From: Nitrospina sp.
GTDB lineage: Bacteria > Nitrospinota > Nitrospinia > Nitrospinales > VA-1
DNA length: 7,760 bases
Direction of reading: 5' to 3'
NCBI GenBank assembly: GCA_003545625.1
Contig: DODH01000157.1
Span: 1 to 7,760, forward strand
Of the stretch, positions 7,069 to 7,760 are shown one piece after another. Numbering within the stretch: position 1 is the stretch's first letter; each line of letters starts with the position of its first letter. A model generated the notes under the pieces. It was not told where the DNA came from and ran no database searches. It worked only from the letters and a program-made list of their open reading frames with translations. The position numbers were made by a program, and so were the translations under genes.

Positions 7069-7504
7069 AAGGAGTATCCTGAACCCAGACTTCGCCTTTG
7101 GTGGTGGTTTCGCGTTTCCAGATTGGAGTGGTGCGTTTGAGTTCAGCAATGGCCCATTCACAGGCCTTGAAGGTTTCTCCTCTGTGCTCCCCAACTGCGA
7201 TGATCAAAACAATATTTTCCCCAATGTCTATGGGGCCGACGCGGTGAATGATGCTCATGTCAATGACTCCGAAGTCTTTGATGGCTTTTTCCCGGATCTC
7301 GGCTAGTTTTTTTTCTGCCATTTTGGGGTAATGCTCGAAATTAAGTTTGGCAATATTCTCACCTTTGGAAAGCTCCCTCCCGGTTCCCAAAAATGTAGTG
7401 ATGCCGCCGATATTGCGAGAAACTTTTTTCATGGCTTCGATTTCATCGGTAACGGAGAAATCTTCCAACTGGATACGTATTTTAGAGTCGGTAGTGGTGC
7501 TCAT
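7067..7504 (-). CDS. moaE: Molybdopterin synthase catalytic subunit MoaE
   Basis: This is the large subunit of molybdopterin synthase. With two MoaD it forms a heterotetramer that transfers two sulfurs to cyclic pyranopterin monophosphate. The protein is 145 residues, a normal family length. Visible family motifs are GITTFLGTGR (Arg43, in the position of the conserved substrate-loop Arg), NFEHYPKMAEK at about 55-65, IIHRVGPIDIGE at about 85-96, GEHR at 105-108 (His107, Arg108) and the C-terminal TPIWKRE with Lys130. Lys123 and Lys130 correspond to the two active-site lysines of E. coli MoaE by my alignment from memory. The ATG at 7504 has a well-placed AAGGA. The gene ends in TAG ten bases before the addB-like ATG, and the downstream ribosome binding site overlaps this stop. 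All expected catalytic positions look intact. Confidence 0.95.
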   Translation of the reverse strand: MSTTTDSKIRIQLEDFSVTDEIEAMKKVSRNIGGITTFLGTGRELSKGENIAKLNFEHYPKMAEKKLAEIREKAIKDFGVIDMSIIHRVGPIDIGENIVLIIAVGEHRGETFKACEWAIAELKRTTPIWKRETTTKGEVWVQDTP

Positions 7505-7511
7505 AATAATG

Positions 7512-7516
7512 TCCTT
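7512..7516 (-). promoter_or_regulatory. Ribosome binding site of moaE
   Basis: The minus strand reads AAGGA seven bases before the ATG at 7504. It lies in the short moaD-moaE gap, just after the tandem TAA stops of moaD. This supports the ATG at 7504 as the moaE start and suggests translation closely following moaD. Confidence 0.7.
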
Positions 7517-7517
7517 A

Positions 7518-7760
7518 TTATTTTGTCCCGCCTGAGAACGGGGGAAGAAATGCTACCTCATCACCATCGTGGATAATGGTATCGACAGAGGCCATTTCCT
7601 GATTGACCGAGATCAAGACTTTTTTCTCCCGGATCATCTCTCCCATTTTCGGTGTTGTTTTAGAAATGATATCACTCAATTGGTCTAAGGTAATTGGATT
7701 TTCAATGTCCAACTGGTCTTCTTCTTTTTCGGCAATGGATTTCAGGCTGGCAAAATATTT
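7518..7760 (-). CDS. moaD: Molybdopterin synthase sulfur-carrier subunit MoaD (5' partial)
   Basis: This is the small ubiquitin-fold sulfur carrier of molybdopterin synthase. Its C-terminal Gly is adenylated by MoeB and converted to a thiocarboxylate, which MoaE uses to convert cyclic pyranopterin monophosphate into molybdopterin in the cytoplasm. The frame stays open to the window edge and gives 80 residues beginning KYFASLKSIAEK. That matches the start of the MoaD fold, so about six N-terminal residues are probably missing. The internal TTG at 7712 is not the start, because the homologous beta strand lies upstream of it. The diagnostic C-terminus is DGDEVAFLPPFSGG, followed unusually by Thr-Lys and then tandem TAA stops. 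MoaD normally ends exactly at Gly-Gly, so this form may need trimming before activation. moaE follows after 13 nt. The family call is secure; the effect of the tail is inference. Confidence 0.9.
   Translation of the reverse strand, partial: KYFASLKSIAEKEEDQLDIENPITLDQLSDIISKTTPKMGEMIREKKVLISVNQEMASVDTIIHDGDEVAFLPPFSGGTK

Noticed and set aside
7057..7194. Extended N-terminus of the addB-like protein, 46 codons into moaE
   Set aside because: It begins with a non-ATG codon, is composed of low-complexity Pro/Asn-rich sequence antisense-like to no family, and a good ATG with AGGA lies at 7056.
6818..7306. 162-codon plus-strand frame antisense to the addB-like/moaE junction
   Set aside because: It crosses two well-supported minus-strand genes, has no recognisable family motifs, and reads as a complement shadow.

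Overview
This 7.76 kb window holds one tightly packed run of genes, all on the minus strand. In transcription order, right to left, they are: moaD (5' end cut by the window edge), moaE, an AddB-like nuclease gene, an AddA-like helicase-nuclease gene, and a beta-class carbonic anhydrase gene split by an in-frame amber codon. Gaps are 13 nt (moaD-moaE), 10 nt (moaE-addB-like) and 20 nt (addA-like to carbonic anhydrase). addB-like and addA-like overlap in a TAATG. The spacing suggests a single operon whose promoter lies to the right of the window.

The genes cover three jobs. MoaD and MoaE form molybdopterin synthase, which adds the dithiolene sulfurs during molybdenum cofactor synthesis. The two large proteins look like the subunits of an AddAB-type double-strand-break resection enzyme. 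One is a UvrD/RecB-like helicase with a C-terminal PD-(D/E)XK nuclease. The other is a nuclease partner of about 890 residues with an iron-sulfur cysteine set and no visible Walker A. The carbonic anhydrase interconverts CO2 and bicarbonate. I know of no functional link between the three, so the cluster may be only a transcriptional grouping.

The organism is a Gram-negative-type bacterium with moderate base composition, good Shine-Dalgarno sites and dense packing. The partner pair resembles the proteobacterial 'probable DNA repair protein' AddB-like family (TIGR03623) with its UvrD-type helicase. I cannot place the species. A deltaproteobacterial, gammaproteobacterial or Nitrospinota-like genome would fit, but that is a guess.

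The leftmost 326 bases have no recognisable gene. They contain a possible 41-codon basic ORF, several short inverted repeats and no convincing terminator. The points most worth a second look are the amber codon that cuts an otherwise intact carbonic anhydrase in frame, and the MoaD C-terminus, which runs two residues past the Gly-Gly that normally must be terminal. I see no clear undescribed multi-gene system.
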